Source of the DNA: Ochotona curzoniae
Taxonomy: Eukaryota > Chordata > Mammalia > Lagomorpha > Ochotonidae
Direction: 5' to 3'
DNA length: 64,000 bases
Assembly: GCF_017591425.1 (NCBI RefSeq)
Contig: NW_024466512.1
Coordinates: forward strand, 24,667,501 to 24,731,500
Part shown: positions 1 through 24,400 of the stretch, piece after piece
How positions within the stretch are numbered: the stretch's first letter is position 1
Layout: each line of letters begins with the position of its first letter
Made by a program: the position numbers and the translations under genes
The notes under the pieces: model-generated
What the model saw: the letters and a program-made list of their open reading frames with translations, nothing else
What the model was told of the DNA's origin: nothing
Databases searched by the model: none

Positions 1-182
1 GGGAAAGAGCACTTGTTAGTTCATTTTATGAACCTAACTGTTACAATCATACCAAAAATAGACAGAAGTTGTAGAAAAAAGGAAAAACTACAGACCATAT
101 TCCTCCTGAACAGAGACACGAAATTCTGCAACAAATGATTAGCAAGCAGAATTCAGTAGTGTAGCAGACAGGATAACCGGGA

Positions 183-430
183 CAGGCTTAGAGAGGGTCC
201 CACATTCCAAGGCAGAGTGCCCAGTTCAAGTTCCAGCTATTCTGCTGCTAATCCTACTTCTTACTAATGCACATCTTGGAAAAGGTAGACAATGACTGCA
301 GTACCTGGGTCCCTAACCTCAGGTGGGACACCCAGATAGAGTGTGGGCTCCTATCTGTGGCCTGTTCAGCCCTGGCTATTATGGGCAGATGCAAGATCTC
401 TCCTTTTTGCCTTTCAAATAAAATGAAAAC
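183..430 (+). mobile_element. Old CSINE copy
   Basis: Degenerate lagomorph tRNA-derived SINE. The body resembles the older CSINE type (CTGCTAATGC, GGGACACCCAGAT) and the copy ends in a CCTTTCAAATAAAATG tail. The 5' tRNA part is badly decayed. Confidence 0.65.
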
Positions 431-439
431 AAAAATTTA

Positions 440-1618
440 AAAAATAATCATTATACATCATGACTAAGTGGTGTTTATTTTAGAGAAAGCAGCCTGAGTC
501 AAATATTTAAAAATTAATGGAGTCCACAGTTCAACAGAATAAAGTCTTACGATCTTATTGATCAATGCTAAAAAAGCATTTGACAAAATTCAACATTCTT
601 TCACAGTTTTTTCAACTTCTAAGGCATCTGGGAATTGAATGCAACTTCTTCAGCTTAAAAAATAAGCATCTAAACGAAACAAAACAAAACCCTAGAACTT
701 ACATTATGCTTAATGGTTCTGAAAGGCTGAATTTTTTCTCCTTAATATCAGAAACAGGGGATGGCATTGTGGCACAGTTAAAACGCTGCCTACATAATGC
801 CAATATGAGTGTTGGTTCAAGCCCTGGCTGCTCTACTTTTAATCCGGTTTCTTGCTAGCATGCCTGGGAAAGCAGCAGAAAGAAAGTCCAAGTGCCTGGA
901 CTCCTGCCTCTCATGTGGGAGACCTGGATAGAATTCTATGTTCCTGACTTCCGCCTGGCCCAGCCCCTGTGTAGCTATCTGAGGAATAAACCAGCAGATG
1001 GAAGATAACTCTAACTCTGCTTTTGCCTCTTAAAAAAACAGATGTTAAAAAAAAATGGAATATCAGAAATAATGCAAGACTGTACTTTCCACTCTTGTTT
1101 AACACAGCGTAGGAAGTATTAGCCTAAGAAGGCAAGAAAATGAAGTAAGCACACAGAGATCAGAGGAAGAAATCAAACTGTGCCTACTGGTAGATATGAC
1201 TGTCTATGCAAAAATCCCACAGAATCTACACCATCCCAACACCCTCCTAGAACAAATAAATGAATTCAGCAGTCACAGAATTCAAAACAAACCTGCAAAA
1301 CCAGCTGAGTCCTATACTAGCAAGGAAGACACAAACAGTGAAGTCAAACATATAATGTCATGTCCAGTTGCCCCCAAATTCCTCAAAACACATCCAGATC
1401 TTATTTGCTGAAAACCACAAAATGATAAAAAAAAAAAAAAGAAAAGAAAAAAATTTTCAAAGAAAGACCCAACTAAGTGAGCACGCCCTGTTGAAGGACG
1501 AGAACACAGTAAAGACACCGACTGTCCGCAGGGTAATCTACAGGGTTAATACAATTTAAGTCAAAATCCCAGCAACAGTATTTTGCACATGCAAACTAAA
1601 TTTTTCTAAAATTTGCAT
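440..1618 (+). mobile_element. LINE-1 ORF2 fragment, interrupted by a CSINE
   Basis: Translation around 560-600 gives a decayed version of the conserved L1 reverse transcriptase stretch (AKKAFDKIQHS-like). Around 1160-1220 lies a decayed version of the stretch that normally holds the catalytic FADD motif, here reading LVDM. Positions 1490-1580 match the downstream ORF2 segment. Stops and frameshifts show it is dead. A CSINE at 757-1041 splits it. The likely 3' continuation of the same L1 runs to about 3284. Confidence 0.7.
757..1041 (+). mobile_element. CSINE (older type) nested in L1 ORF2
   Basis: Starts with GGGGATGGCATTGTGGCACAG, continues through GCCTGGGAAAGCAGCAG and GGGAGACCTGGAT, and ends in an A-rich tail. 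The L1 ORF2 homology resumes on both sides, so the SINE is the younger insertion. Confidence 0.75.
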
Positions 1619-1770
1619 GGGGGCATGGCGCAATAGTGTAGCGGCTAAACTCCTCGTCTTGAACGCACCAGGAACCCATACAGATGCTGGTTCTAATCCC
1701 GGCAGCTCCACTTCCCATCCAGCTCCTTGCTTGTGGCCTGGGAAAGCAGTTGGGGGTGGCTCAAAGCACT
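1619..1770 (+). mobile_element. CSINE, 3'-truncated
   Basis: Young pika-type 5' half (GCGCAATAGTGTAGCGGCTAA, CCATCCAGCTCCTTGCTTG). Similarity is lost after the GGGAAAGCAG core and the usual A-rich tail is missing, which suggests a deletion after insertion. Confidence 0.7.
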
Positions 1771-1834
1771 CCTCTGCTAGTCTACATCTCCTGCTGTTGA
1801 GCATGAGAGCCAGGGCAGGGAAGAGGTCAGGCTA

Positions 1835-3281
1835 GTCAAGGAAGCAGCACCCATCATATTACATGTGGGCCAGGATGAGCTAAGCAGCAGTACCCATGGG
1901 TGTGCATAAAAGCCAGATGGGATGCTGGATGGGCTGGACTTGCATGCTGCACACGCCAGCATGCACAGGAACCGGAGCTGGGGGTGGGTGTGGTGGGGGT
2001 TATTATGTCACTCCAACTAGGCTGCAACTCTAGCTAGTGTGCTTAAGGACCAGGTTGTTTTTGGTTTTTTTGTGTGTTTGTAGGCTATTTTAGATTTATT
2101 TTATTTTTGTTGGAAAGTCAGATATACAGAGAGGAAGAGACACAGAGAGGAAGACCTTACATCTATTGATTCACTCCCCAAATCCCCAAGTGGCTGCAAT
2201 GGCCAGAGCTGAGCTGAGCTGAAGCCAGGAGCCCAGGAAGAGCCTCTTCTGGGTCTCCCACACGGGTGCAAAATCCCAAGGCTTTGGGCCATCCTTGACT
2301 GCTTTCCCAGGCCACAAGCAGGGAGCTGGATGGGAAGTGGGGCTGTTGGGATTAGAACCGGCGCCCATATGGGATCCTGGTGCATGCAAGGAGAGGACTT
2401 TAGCCACAAGGCCACCGTGCTGGGCCCAAGGGCTGGGTTTGTGACAGGCTGGGTTGGGCGAGGCCATAGTACCCACTGGTTCACATGGGAGATAGGGCTT
2501 GGGGCAGAACTGACAGGTAACTGCACTCACAAGTATGTGTGCAGGTTGATGCAGGTTTGAGACGGAACTGGATCCTGCACCATTTGGGACACAGAAGAGT
2601 CAGATCTGGGGTCACCTCAGGTGAGGTCCTTTGGGGGACTCCCCAACTAGGTCACTGGACGTAAAACTGGTCATAGGGAAAATCACAATATGTGTGGTCT
2701 GACCTTGGAGTGCATGTGACTGGACTGGGCTGCTGCTTCCTCAGTTGCTGAGGCTCATGCAGTGGACAGCATACCCCGATGCACACAGGGGACACGACAA
2801 CCAGCTCATCTAGGCCAGCCAAGGATGTCAAGTGTCACCTCAGAAAATGGAAAGCAGAAAAGGTTGGACAACTCATGGCCAAACTTTGATGGCAATATCT
2901 GGGTATGAGAACAGTAAGTTGGACTTTGTTCATCAATGGACCAATGGAAGGATTTTCTCAATGCTGGAGCAACAAAACCAGCATCTCAGAACTATCAAAA
3001 CCACTCAAGTAACACCCTGGGAACATTCTTCCCCACATCAGGGTCCCTCGGGTGTCATCGACGAGCATCCCCCAACCCTAGGTGCTGATGCAGCTTAGCA
3101 AGAAGGAGTGATCTCCTCCCTCAACTCCCACCCCAGCTACAGGAGAAAAAAAAATTGGAAATACTTGCTCCATCCACTTTCCTCCATGCCTTGACCCTCT
3201 CCACCCTAATCAGAGGCACACACAGGCATACATCCTTCTCAACTATGTAAACAACATTAAAAATAAAATAAAAAGGAAAAG

Positions 3282-3284
<3 letters not shown>
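1835..3284 (+). mobile_element. Probable lagomorph LINE-1 3' UTR, split by a CSINE
   Basis: G-rich, quasi-repetitive sequence (GGCTGGGTTTGTGACAGG and similar) follows the L1 ORF2 block on the same strand and ends at an A-rich AAAATAAAATAAAAAGG tail near 3250-3275. Its position after ORF2 and its terminal tail suggest a lagomorph L1 3' UTR. A minus-strand CSINE (2095-2432) interrupts it. I assign the family from layout and memory of lagomorph L1 ends, so the call is tentative. Confidence 0.45.
2095..2432 (-). mobile_element. CSINE (young type)
   Basis: Near full-length antisense copy. The T-rich tail sits at the left end and the tRNA-like head, reading TGGGCCCAGCACGG on the minus strand, at the right. 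The CCATATGGGATCCTGG core and GGGAGCTGGATGGGAAG are intact. Confidence 0.85.

Positions 3285-3330
<46 letters not shown>
3285..3330. repeat. (AC)n microsatellite
   Basis: Pure AC run of 46 bp. It begins a few bases after the A-rich tail of the preceding L1-like element, so it probably grew from that tail. Confidence 0.97.
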
Positions 3331-3332
<2 letters not shown>

Positions 3333-3775
3333 TGGGCCCAGCGCAATAGCCTAGCAGCTAAAGTCCTCATCTTGCACATGCCAGGATTCCATCTGGGCGC
3401 TGATTCGTGTCCCATTGGCCCCAGTTCCCATCCAGCTCGCTGCTTGTGGCCTGGGAAAGCAGCTGAGGACAGCCCAAAACCTTGGGACCCTGCACCTGCA
3501 TAGGAGATCCGGAAGAAGCTCCTGGCTTCAGATCGGCACTGGTTTGAGTCTCAGGTGCTCCACTTGTGATCCAGGTCTCAGCTAATGCACCAGTGAAAGC
3601 AATAGGATATGGGATGTGCATGGCACCATGTGGCCAACCTGGGGGAGCTCCCGGCTCCTAACTGGCCTGACCCAGCTCAGGCTATTGCCATCATTTTGCG
3701 GGTGGACCAGTGGAAGAAGCTATCCCTCTGTGTCTCTTTCCTTCTCTCTGAAACTCTGCCTTTAAATATTTTTCA
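3333..3775 (+). mobile_element. Composite of two CSINE pieces
   Basis: Positions 3333-3537 are a young-type CSINE head and body ending at CTTCAGATCGG. From 3538 the sequence jumps to the body of an older CSINE (GCTCCACTTGTGATCCAGG, then ATCATTTTGCGGGTGGACCAG) and ends near 3775 with CTGCCTTTAAAT. It could be a recombination between copies or an insertion into an older copy followed by loss of the tail. Confidence 0.65.
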
Positions 3776-4087
3776 AAGATTTATTTATTATTTTTATTTG
3801 AAAGGCAGACTTTACAGAGAGAGGGAGCGAGAAAAGGTCTTCTGTTCACTAGTTCACTATCCAAATGGCTGCAACTGCCAGAGCTGAGCTGATTGAAAGC
3901 CAGGAGCCAGGAACTTGTTACAGTTCTCCCACATGGGTGGAAGGTCCCAAGGCTTTGGGTCATCCTGCCCTGCTTTCCCAGGCCACAAGCAGGGAGCAGG
4001 ATGAGTAACAGAGCAGCTGGGACATGAACCAGTGCCCATACAGAATGCCAGCACTGTAGGGTAAAATATGCCATCGTGCCGGTCCCT
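3776..4087 (-). mobile_element. CSINE
   Basis: Antisense copy running from AAGATTTATTTATTATTTTT at the left (tail) to GTGCCGGTCC at the right (head). It directly abuts the composite plus-strand copy, tail to tail. Confidence 0.8.
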
Positions 4088-4124
4088 AATTAAATAAATA
4101 AATACCGCCCCCACCCCCGATTCT

Positions 4125-4852
4125 CTTTCGGATTCTCAGTACTAGGATGATGAAGAAGAGGAAGAACAACCAGTGTGCTAAAAAGGGCCGCAGCCACGGG
4201 CAGCCCATCTGCAGTGTGTGCCCAAGGACAAGGCCAACAAGAAGTTCATCATCCGGGACATAGTGGGGCTGTGGCCATGAGGAACATCTCAGAAACGAGT
4301 GTGTTCAATGTCTACAGGCTTCCCACACTGTAGCTGAAGCTCCATTACAGTGTGAGCTGTGCCGTTCACAGCAAGGCAGTCAGAAATCAAGAACTAGACC
4401 CCTGGGCCCAGCGCGGTGGCGCAAGTGGTTAAGGTCCTCGCCTTGCACGCCCGGGATCCCATATGGGCGCCGGTTCTAATCCCGGAAGCCCCGCTTCCCA
4501 TCCAGCTCCCTGCCTGTGGCCTGGGAAGGCAGTCGAGGACGGCCCAAAGCTTTGGGAACCTGCGCCCGCGTGGGAGACCCGGAAGAGGCTCCTGGCTTCG
4601 GATTGGCATAGCATCAGCCGTTGCGCTCACTTGGGGAGTGAATCATCGGACAGAAGATCTTCCTCTCTGTCTCTCCTCTCTGTATATCCGCCTTTCCAAT
4701 GAAAAAAAAAAAAAAGAACTAGACCCCACCTCCCTGGTCGGACCTGCCGGTGCCACTCCTTGACCTCCACCAAAGCCCATGCAAGCAGCATGGTCTTTAA
4801 GGGATGAAGAAAGATACTGTCCTTTGGAAAACAAAAGTGGAAATTTGTGCTT

Positions 4853-4854
<2 letters not shown>
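4125..4854 (+). pseudogene. RPS26: RPS26 processed pseudogene, split by a CSINE
   Basis: An intronless copy of the 40S ribosomal protein eS26 message. Homology starts at ATG 4147 with MMKKRKNNQCAKKGRSHGQP, close to the start of eS26, and then loses frame. Later pieces encode the equivalent of the LHYCVSCAIHSK region (about 4340-4385), and after the SINE a GPAGATP stretch near 4740. The normal stop after the final KPM has become CAA (near 4782). The 3' UTR is recognisable up to TGGAAATTTGTGCTTAAA, and the poly(A) position is taken by an (AC)n run. Frameshifts, the lost stop and a 311-bp CSINE insertion (4403-4713) leave no function. The parent gene is elsewhere; this copy sits antisense in HOGA1 intron 6. 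Confidence 0.85.
4403..4713 (+). mobile_element. CSINE (young) inserted in the RPS26 pseudogene
   Basis: Full-length young copy, from TGGGCCCAGCGCGGTGGC to a pure A tail. It is flanked by perfect 14-bp target-site duplications AAGAACTAGACCCC at 4389-4402 and 4714-4727, inside eS26 coding homology. This is among the least diverged CSINEs in the window. Confidence 0.95.

Positions 4855-4902
<48 letters not shown>
4855..4902. repeat. (AC)n microsatellite at the RPS26 pseudogene tail
   Basis: Pure AC run of 48 bp in exactly the place where the retrocopy's poly(A) tail should be (after GTGCTTAAA). Confidence 0.97.
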
Positions 4903-4906
<4 letters not shown>

Positions 4907-4914
4907 AACCTGTC

Positions 4915-5058
4915 CTTTAATAGCTGGATAGTTGAAGTGGCCATGGTACAGCCATCCCATGGAATACTAGTCAGCATTGAAAAAAGACTGAAGTCATCAT
5001 ACATGCAGTGACCTAGACGACACGCCAGAGAATTATGTTGAGTGAAAATGCCCATTCC
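4915..5058 (+). mobile_element. LINE-1 3'-end fragment
   Basis: Contains the conserved mammalian L1 3' segment around the 'only-the-tail' ORF2/3' UTR junction: CCATGGAATACTAGTCAGCA, GAAAAAAGACTGAAGTCATC and TTATGTTGAGTGAAAATG. It is 5'-truncated and followed directly by a CSINE. Confidence 0.65.
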
Positions 5059-5315
5059 TGGGCTAGCGCTGTGGTGTAACCACAGATTAAACTACCATCT
5101 GCAACACTGGAATCCCGTATTGCCACCAGTTCAAATCCCATCCAGCTCCCTGCTAAGGTGCCTGGGTGAATGGCAGCCCATCTGCTCGTGGCTTGCAGCC
5201 CTTGTGGGAGACCTGTGTGAAGCCTCTGGTCCCTGGTTCAGCCTGGCCTGGCCCTGGCCATTGCTGCCCTTTGTCAAGTGAACAGTGGATGGAAGATCTA
5301 TCTCCGCTGCCCACA

Positions 5316-5316
<1 letters not shown>
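5059..5316 (+). mobile_element. CSINE (older type)
   Basis: Begins GGGCTAGCGCTGTGGTGTAAC and runs through CCCATCCAGCTCCCTGCTAA to GTGGATGGAAGATC. Its tail has been replaced by an (AC)n run. Confidence 0.75.

Positions 5317-5366
<50 letters not shown>
5317..5366. repeat. (AC)n microsatellite at a CSINE tail
   Basis: Pure AC run of 50 bp directly joined to the 3' end of the preceding CSINE. Confidence 0.97.
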
Positions 5367-5368
<2 letters not shown>

Positions 5369-5569
5369 CTTACAATTGCTGTGAACCAAAAAATATTTCA
5401 AAGTAAAAACAAATAAACAAAAATTTAATTTAAACTGTACGTAGAAACCTGTACGAGGGATCCCATACTTTGCCTGACTTCGGAATGGCTCTGAACTTGA
5501 CCAGCATTGCTGTTTTAGACTCTTCTTGACTAGTCCAACCCCGAACTGGGGACCACGGTCTGACTTTGC

Positions 5570-5775
5570 ATAGAAGTACTTGGAGCCCTGCATCTTTGTG
5601 GAGGATCTGGACAAAATTCTCCTGGCTCCTGCCTTCAGAACAGCTCCAGTCATTGCAGTCATTTGAGGAGTGAACCAACAGATGGAAAATCTCTGTCTCT
5701 CCTCTCTCTATAACTGTCTTTCACATAAAAATAAATTTAAAAAAAGACAACAAAACAAAACAAAAACAAATAAAC
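5570..5775 (+). mobile_element. CSINE, 5'-truncated
   Basis: Only the 3' half is recognisable (TGCATCTTTGTGGAGGATCT, GTGAACCAACAGATGGAAAA), ending in AATAAATTTAAAAAAAG and an A-rich tail to about 5775. The preceding 5367-5570 is not assigned. Confidence 0.6.
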
Positions 5776-5942
5776 TAGAGGGCTATGCTTTGTCCGAAGC
5801 CAGGGTCTTTGGGGGGAGGCACAAAGAGTTACCAGGGTGGGATTTGCTTTGAAAGGGCAGTGAGCGTGAGCTCCCAGCAGCTCTGCCCCCGCCCCTGCTC
5901 CGCCCTACCCCACCCCGCCCTCCAGCCTGGTCTGGCTCTCAC

Positions 5943-20529
<14,587 letters not shown>

Positions 20530-20603
20530 CTCCGTGGGACGCCCAGGACCCAGCTGCTCTGCACTGTTGGCTGAGGGCGAATCTGGCCTCCTTCCTACCC
20601 ACT

Positions 20604-20616
20604 GTTAATCATCAAT
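20604..20616 (-). promoter_or_regulatory. HNF1-like site upstream of HOGA1
   Basis: GTTAATCATCAAT agrees with the palindromic HNF1 consensus GTTAATNATTAAC at 10 of 12 defined positions, 75 bases before the HOGA1 ATG. HOGA1 is a liver and kidney gene, so HNF1 control would be fitting, but this rests on the motif alone. Confidence 0.35.
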
Positions 20617-20895
20617 GTGTCTGGTTAAAAATTTGCGTTGCCCCTGACTCACGGGCAGGCATTGGGACAGGCCTGAGTTGGCTGCCCTCAGTAGGGGTCA
20701 GGGGGAAGGCTTGAAAGACCCTAGGGCAACGGTGGAGATATGCCACAAAGCAGTGTCCTCCTGGCCAGGCGCGGGGCTGGCTCTTGGGGTTCTAACTCCC
20801 AATAAAGTCTCTAACAGCCGTGTAGGCCCTTTTCCCACAAATCCCATCTCCACAGCAGGGAGCCGGCGGGGTTTCCAAGGAGCTGGAGGTAGCTG

Positions 20896-20900
20896 ATTGG
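20896..20900 (-). promoter_or_regulatory. CCAAT box upstream of HOGA1
   Basis: CCAAT on the minus strand (within AACCAATCAGC, the NF-Y type context), about 370 bases before the ATG. Motif evidence only. Confidence 0.35.
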
Positions 20901-21192
20901 TTGACCAAGCCTGCCCCGTGGGAGGCGGGGCATATCCGGCCTGCGCAGGCCTGCCTCGCAGAACTACGGTCACCAGAAGGCGGCCTGGAGAGAGTGCTTT
21001 GTTTAACTGATTCAGGCAGGGACTGAGCCCGGCCCTGGGGAACTGGGCAAGGGGCAGGGAAAGCAATGGGGCGAGTCCACAGGGGCCAAAGGGCTCCGCG
21101 ACGCCCCTTGCATTTCAGAGCAGTCGGACCCAAACGGAAATGAAGAGCACAAGTAGCAGAGGGAGGCGGGGGGAGGGGAGAAAGGGTGTGCA

Positions 21193-21198
21193 TTTATT
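21193..21198 (-). terminator. Poly(A) signal of ANKRD2
   Basis: AATAAA on the minus strand 95 bases after the ANKRD2 stop, giving a short 3' UTR of about 120 nt. A G-run (C-run in the transcript) lies between stop and signal at 21229-21240. Confidence 0.85.
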
Positions 21199-21292
21199 GT
21201 GGTCATTTGCAGGTGCGCCTGGTTGGTGCGGGGGGGGGGGTCCTCAGGTGGCCCTGGGAGCCATCTAAGAAGCACCGGCTGGGTTGAGGAGG

Positions 21293-21448
21293 CTATGATT
21301 GGGCAGGGACAGGCTGGGGCGTCTCTTGGCCGCTGCTCTCAGCCGGCGCGTCTAGCCCGTTCTGCTGAGGTCCAGGCTCCGGGTGTTCCAGGGCGTGCCG
21401 AGTGTCAGATTGCCACAGCTGCACTAGATCAGCGGGGGTCTTCCCAGC
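21293..21448 (-). CDS. ANKRD2: ANKRD2 exon 9 (C-terminus and stop)
   Basis: Encodes [20 protein letters not shown], then the Pro/Gln-rich tail to PAQS and TAG at 21295-21293. 51 codons plus stop. Confidence 0.95.
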   Translation of the reverse strand, partial: AGKTPADLVQLWQSDTRHALEHPEPGPQQNGLDAPAESSGQETPQPVPAQS

Positions 21449-24400
21449 CTAGGGGTGGCAGAGGAGGAGGCGAACGGACAGGAAAGCTGTTCCTCATTGC
21501 AAAGTCCATTCAGGAAGGGGGCCTCATGGACAGCTGGGGATTTTTTAAGTGGGGACAGCTGATAATGTGTGTTCACATGGGGCATGGGTGCTGCTGACCC
21601 CCAGCAGGGAGAGGCCAGCAATGCCACTGGGCTAATGACCCAGTGACCCAGCTTCTGGTGTCCACACACTGAGGCTGAAAGCCCTTGTTGTCACTTTCTC
21701 CACATCTCCCCGGGTCTCACCCTCACCGATCCTTTTAGCCTTTCTTAATCAAGAGTGACCCCCAGCACACACACAGGGGACCCCCAAGAAGAGCTGTGAC
21801 TAGAGGTCTCCAGAAACCAATAAGGTGGGACATCCAAGGGCTGAGGTTCCTGCTGGGGAGGCTGGTGTTGGAGTGGAAGATTTCAGTACCGTGAGGAGGG
21901 GCTGGAGCCTGTGGCCTGTCCCCTAGGCTAGGAGGGCTGCCCCACTGGGGGGCCATCACTGAACTCATGGGAGCACGGAGGCAGAGCACTCACTCACCAG
22001 GTTCTTGGCCATCATGTCAGCCCCATGCAAGAGCAGCAGCTTGATGATTCTGTAGCGGTTGAGCCTCACGGCATCATGCAGGGCACTGTCCCCTTCCTAG
22101 AGCCAAGGTTGACCCTCAGTGTGACCCGCTGGGGTAGCAGGATGAGGGACAGGGCAAGGGGAGCTGGACTAGTGACTCTGCCCCAGGGCTCCAGAGGGCA
22201 GGACCACACCCACGGTGGGGCCCAGCCGGGAGTGTTCGGCACTCACTCTGTCTCTAGCGTTGACGTCTGGGCCCAGGGACAGAAAGTGCTCCACGATTTC
22301 CACCTGCCCTGTGCGGACTGCCACATGCAGAGGGGTGCTCAGCAACTGGATGAAAAGGAAACACCAGGATAGGGGAGCTGCCTAAACTGAGCTCCCAAAT
22401 CCTCATGTCAAGGCCTGAGGCCTGGAGGAGCAGGGACTGGTATCATTTCCCGTTACCTAGCCCAGGAGTTGAACTCTGAAATGCCACCTATTCCAGGAAG
22501 CCTTCTATGATTTCCTTCTCCGCCACCTGTGATCAAATCTTTGTGCCTCCATTCTTCTTCTTTTTAAGATTTATTTATTTTATTGCAAATTCAGACATAC
22601 AGAGAGGAGGAGAGACAGAGAAAGATCTTCCGTCTGATGATTCACTCCTCAAATGACTGCAACGGCTGGAGCTAAGCTGATCCAAAGCTAGGAACCAGGA
22701 ACTTCTCCGGGTCTCCCACACGGGTGCAAGGTTCCAAGGTTTTGGGCCATTCCTGGCTGCTTTCCCAGGCCATAAGCAGGGAGCCTAATGGGAAGTGAAG
22801 CTGCCAGGAATAGAACTAGCACCCATATGGGATCCTGGTGTGCTGGGGTCTGTGCAGTGGGTGTGGAGGACATGAGGCTGTGAAGAGAACTGTTCCATTG
22901 CAGGCAAGGCCGCAAGGAATTTCCTGCTGTATGGCAGAGCCTGGTGGATGTTTCTACAACCACCTGAAAAGCAATTCCACCTCTCTCTGCATGGACACCG
23001 GACAACCCCACTGAGAATTCTGTAATCTATTTAGGCATTGTCTGCCACTGCGGAGTTGGTCTTTATTATCAATGTGAACTTGGAAGTTGATGTTGGCAAA
23101 AAGGCCTTTTACTGTTCATGCTGTCTTGGCTGCTCCTATTGACCATGTGCTAATCAAGGGCAGTAAGTCCCTGGATGTAGTGGGAATCTCTGCTTACGGT
23201 TCTTTCCCTGCTTTCCTTGATCTTTAGCTCCCTCCTTCTGTGACGCATTTCCTCCCTTAACTGATTCAAAATTAAGTTGTAGAATGAGGATTGTAGTGGG
23301 AATGTGTTACTGATTGATATGTGCCATGTATTGAGAACTTCCTGAGCACAGGATTAGGACGGCTGATATCCTGCCTCAAGGTGAAACAACTGGCAGAACT
23401 ACCCTTAGGAATGTCCACTTGACCAGGTGTGAAAAGTCGGTGCCAGTTTGTGAAGGCTTCTGTATAAAGAGGACAGCTTTCTTGCATTGTCCATTATGAG
23501 CCTGAAATTGTAGTGGTCCATATATTTTCTCTACACCCACTCCACACACCCTTCTCGAGTTCCAAACTCAGCTGGAGCTGGACTCTGGCACCAGCACATG
23601 CAAGGCAAGGACCTCAGGCGCGAGGCCACCGCACTGGGCCCTCCATTCTTCTTTTCATAATTGTAATAAATGCCACTTGTTGAGAAAGGATATGTGATGG
23701 GCATGATAAAGGTTACAAAACATTGGCCTTGGTGGGACTGGCATTATGGTATAGCAGGCAAAATTACTACCTGAAATGCTGGCATGCCAAATGGGTATCA
23801 GTTCATTTCCTCGCTGCTCCAGTTCTAATCCTGCTCCTTGCCACTTGCCTGGGAAAACAATGGAAGATGATCCAAGTGCATGGGCTCCTGCCATTCATGT
23901 GGGAGACCTGGGTGAAGCTCCCGGCTTCAGCTTGGCACAGCCTTCACCATTATAGCCATTTGGAAAGTAGACAAGCAAATGAAAGATCTCTCTCTTCCTC
24001 CATGTCTGCCTTTCAAATAACTAAACCTTAAGACACACACACACACGCACACACACGTCTCCTGTTGAATACATAACCTGTTTCTATGGATTGTCTCACA
24101 CAATCTGCATTAAGAATTTGTTAAGAATCTGGCACAATGGCTTAATTGGCTAGTCTTCCCTCTGCAAGTGCTGAGATCTCATACAGGGTCCGGTTCGTGT
24201 CCCAGAGGCCCTGTTTCCCATCCAGCTCCCTGCTTGTGGCTTGGGAAAACAGAAGAGGATGGTCCAAAACCTTGGGATTCTGCACCCATGTAGGAGACCC
24301 AGAAGAAGCTCCTGGCTTCCAGTTTCAGATTGGTGCAGCTCTGGCCATTGTGGCCACTTGGGGAGTAACCCAATGGATCTACGTCTCTGCTCTCTGTAAA

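Larger units (their letters stand above)
1..5942 (-). other. HOGA1: HOGA1 intron 6 (partial), retroposon-rich, no exon seen
   Basis: The donor GTGAGA lies at 5942-5937, directly after exon 6. The intron runs off the left edge, because no sequence resembling the last HOGA1 exon (the C-terminal 49 residues of the family) is present on the minus strand. It is filled almost entirely by L1 and CSINE copies, an RPS26 processed pseudogene and three (AC)n runs, listed separately. Positions 1-180 hold no feature that I recognise. Confidence 0.8.
20530..21174. other. HOGA1 promoter region between ANKRD2 and HOGA1
   Basis: About 650 bp separate the ANKRD2 poly(A) signal from the HOGA1 start codon. No TATA box seen. 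An HNF1-like site (20604-20616) and a CCAAT box on the minus strand (20900-20896) are the visible promoter-type motifs. GC-rich at 20860-21120. Confidence 0.5.

Noticed and set aside
4403..4713. tRNA genes at CSINE heads
   Set aside because: The heads are tRNA-derived, but they lack an acceptor stem and a cloverleaf; all copies are SINE parts with A-rich tails.
4643..5384. Open frames of alternating Cys-Val or Thr-His
   Set aside because: These are translations of the (AC)n microsatellites with flanking SINE sequence.
1..5942. A hidden last exon of HOGA1
   Set aside because: I looked for the conserved FGIPGLKKIMDWFGYYGG-type end on the minus strand and found nothing; the exon should lie to the left of this window.
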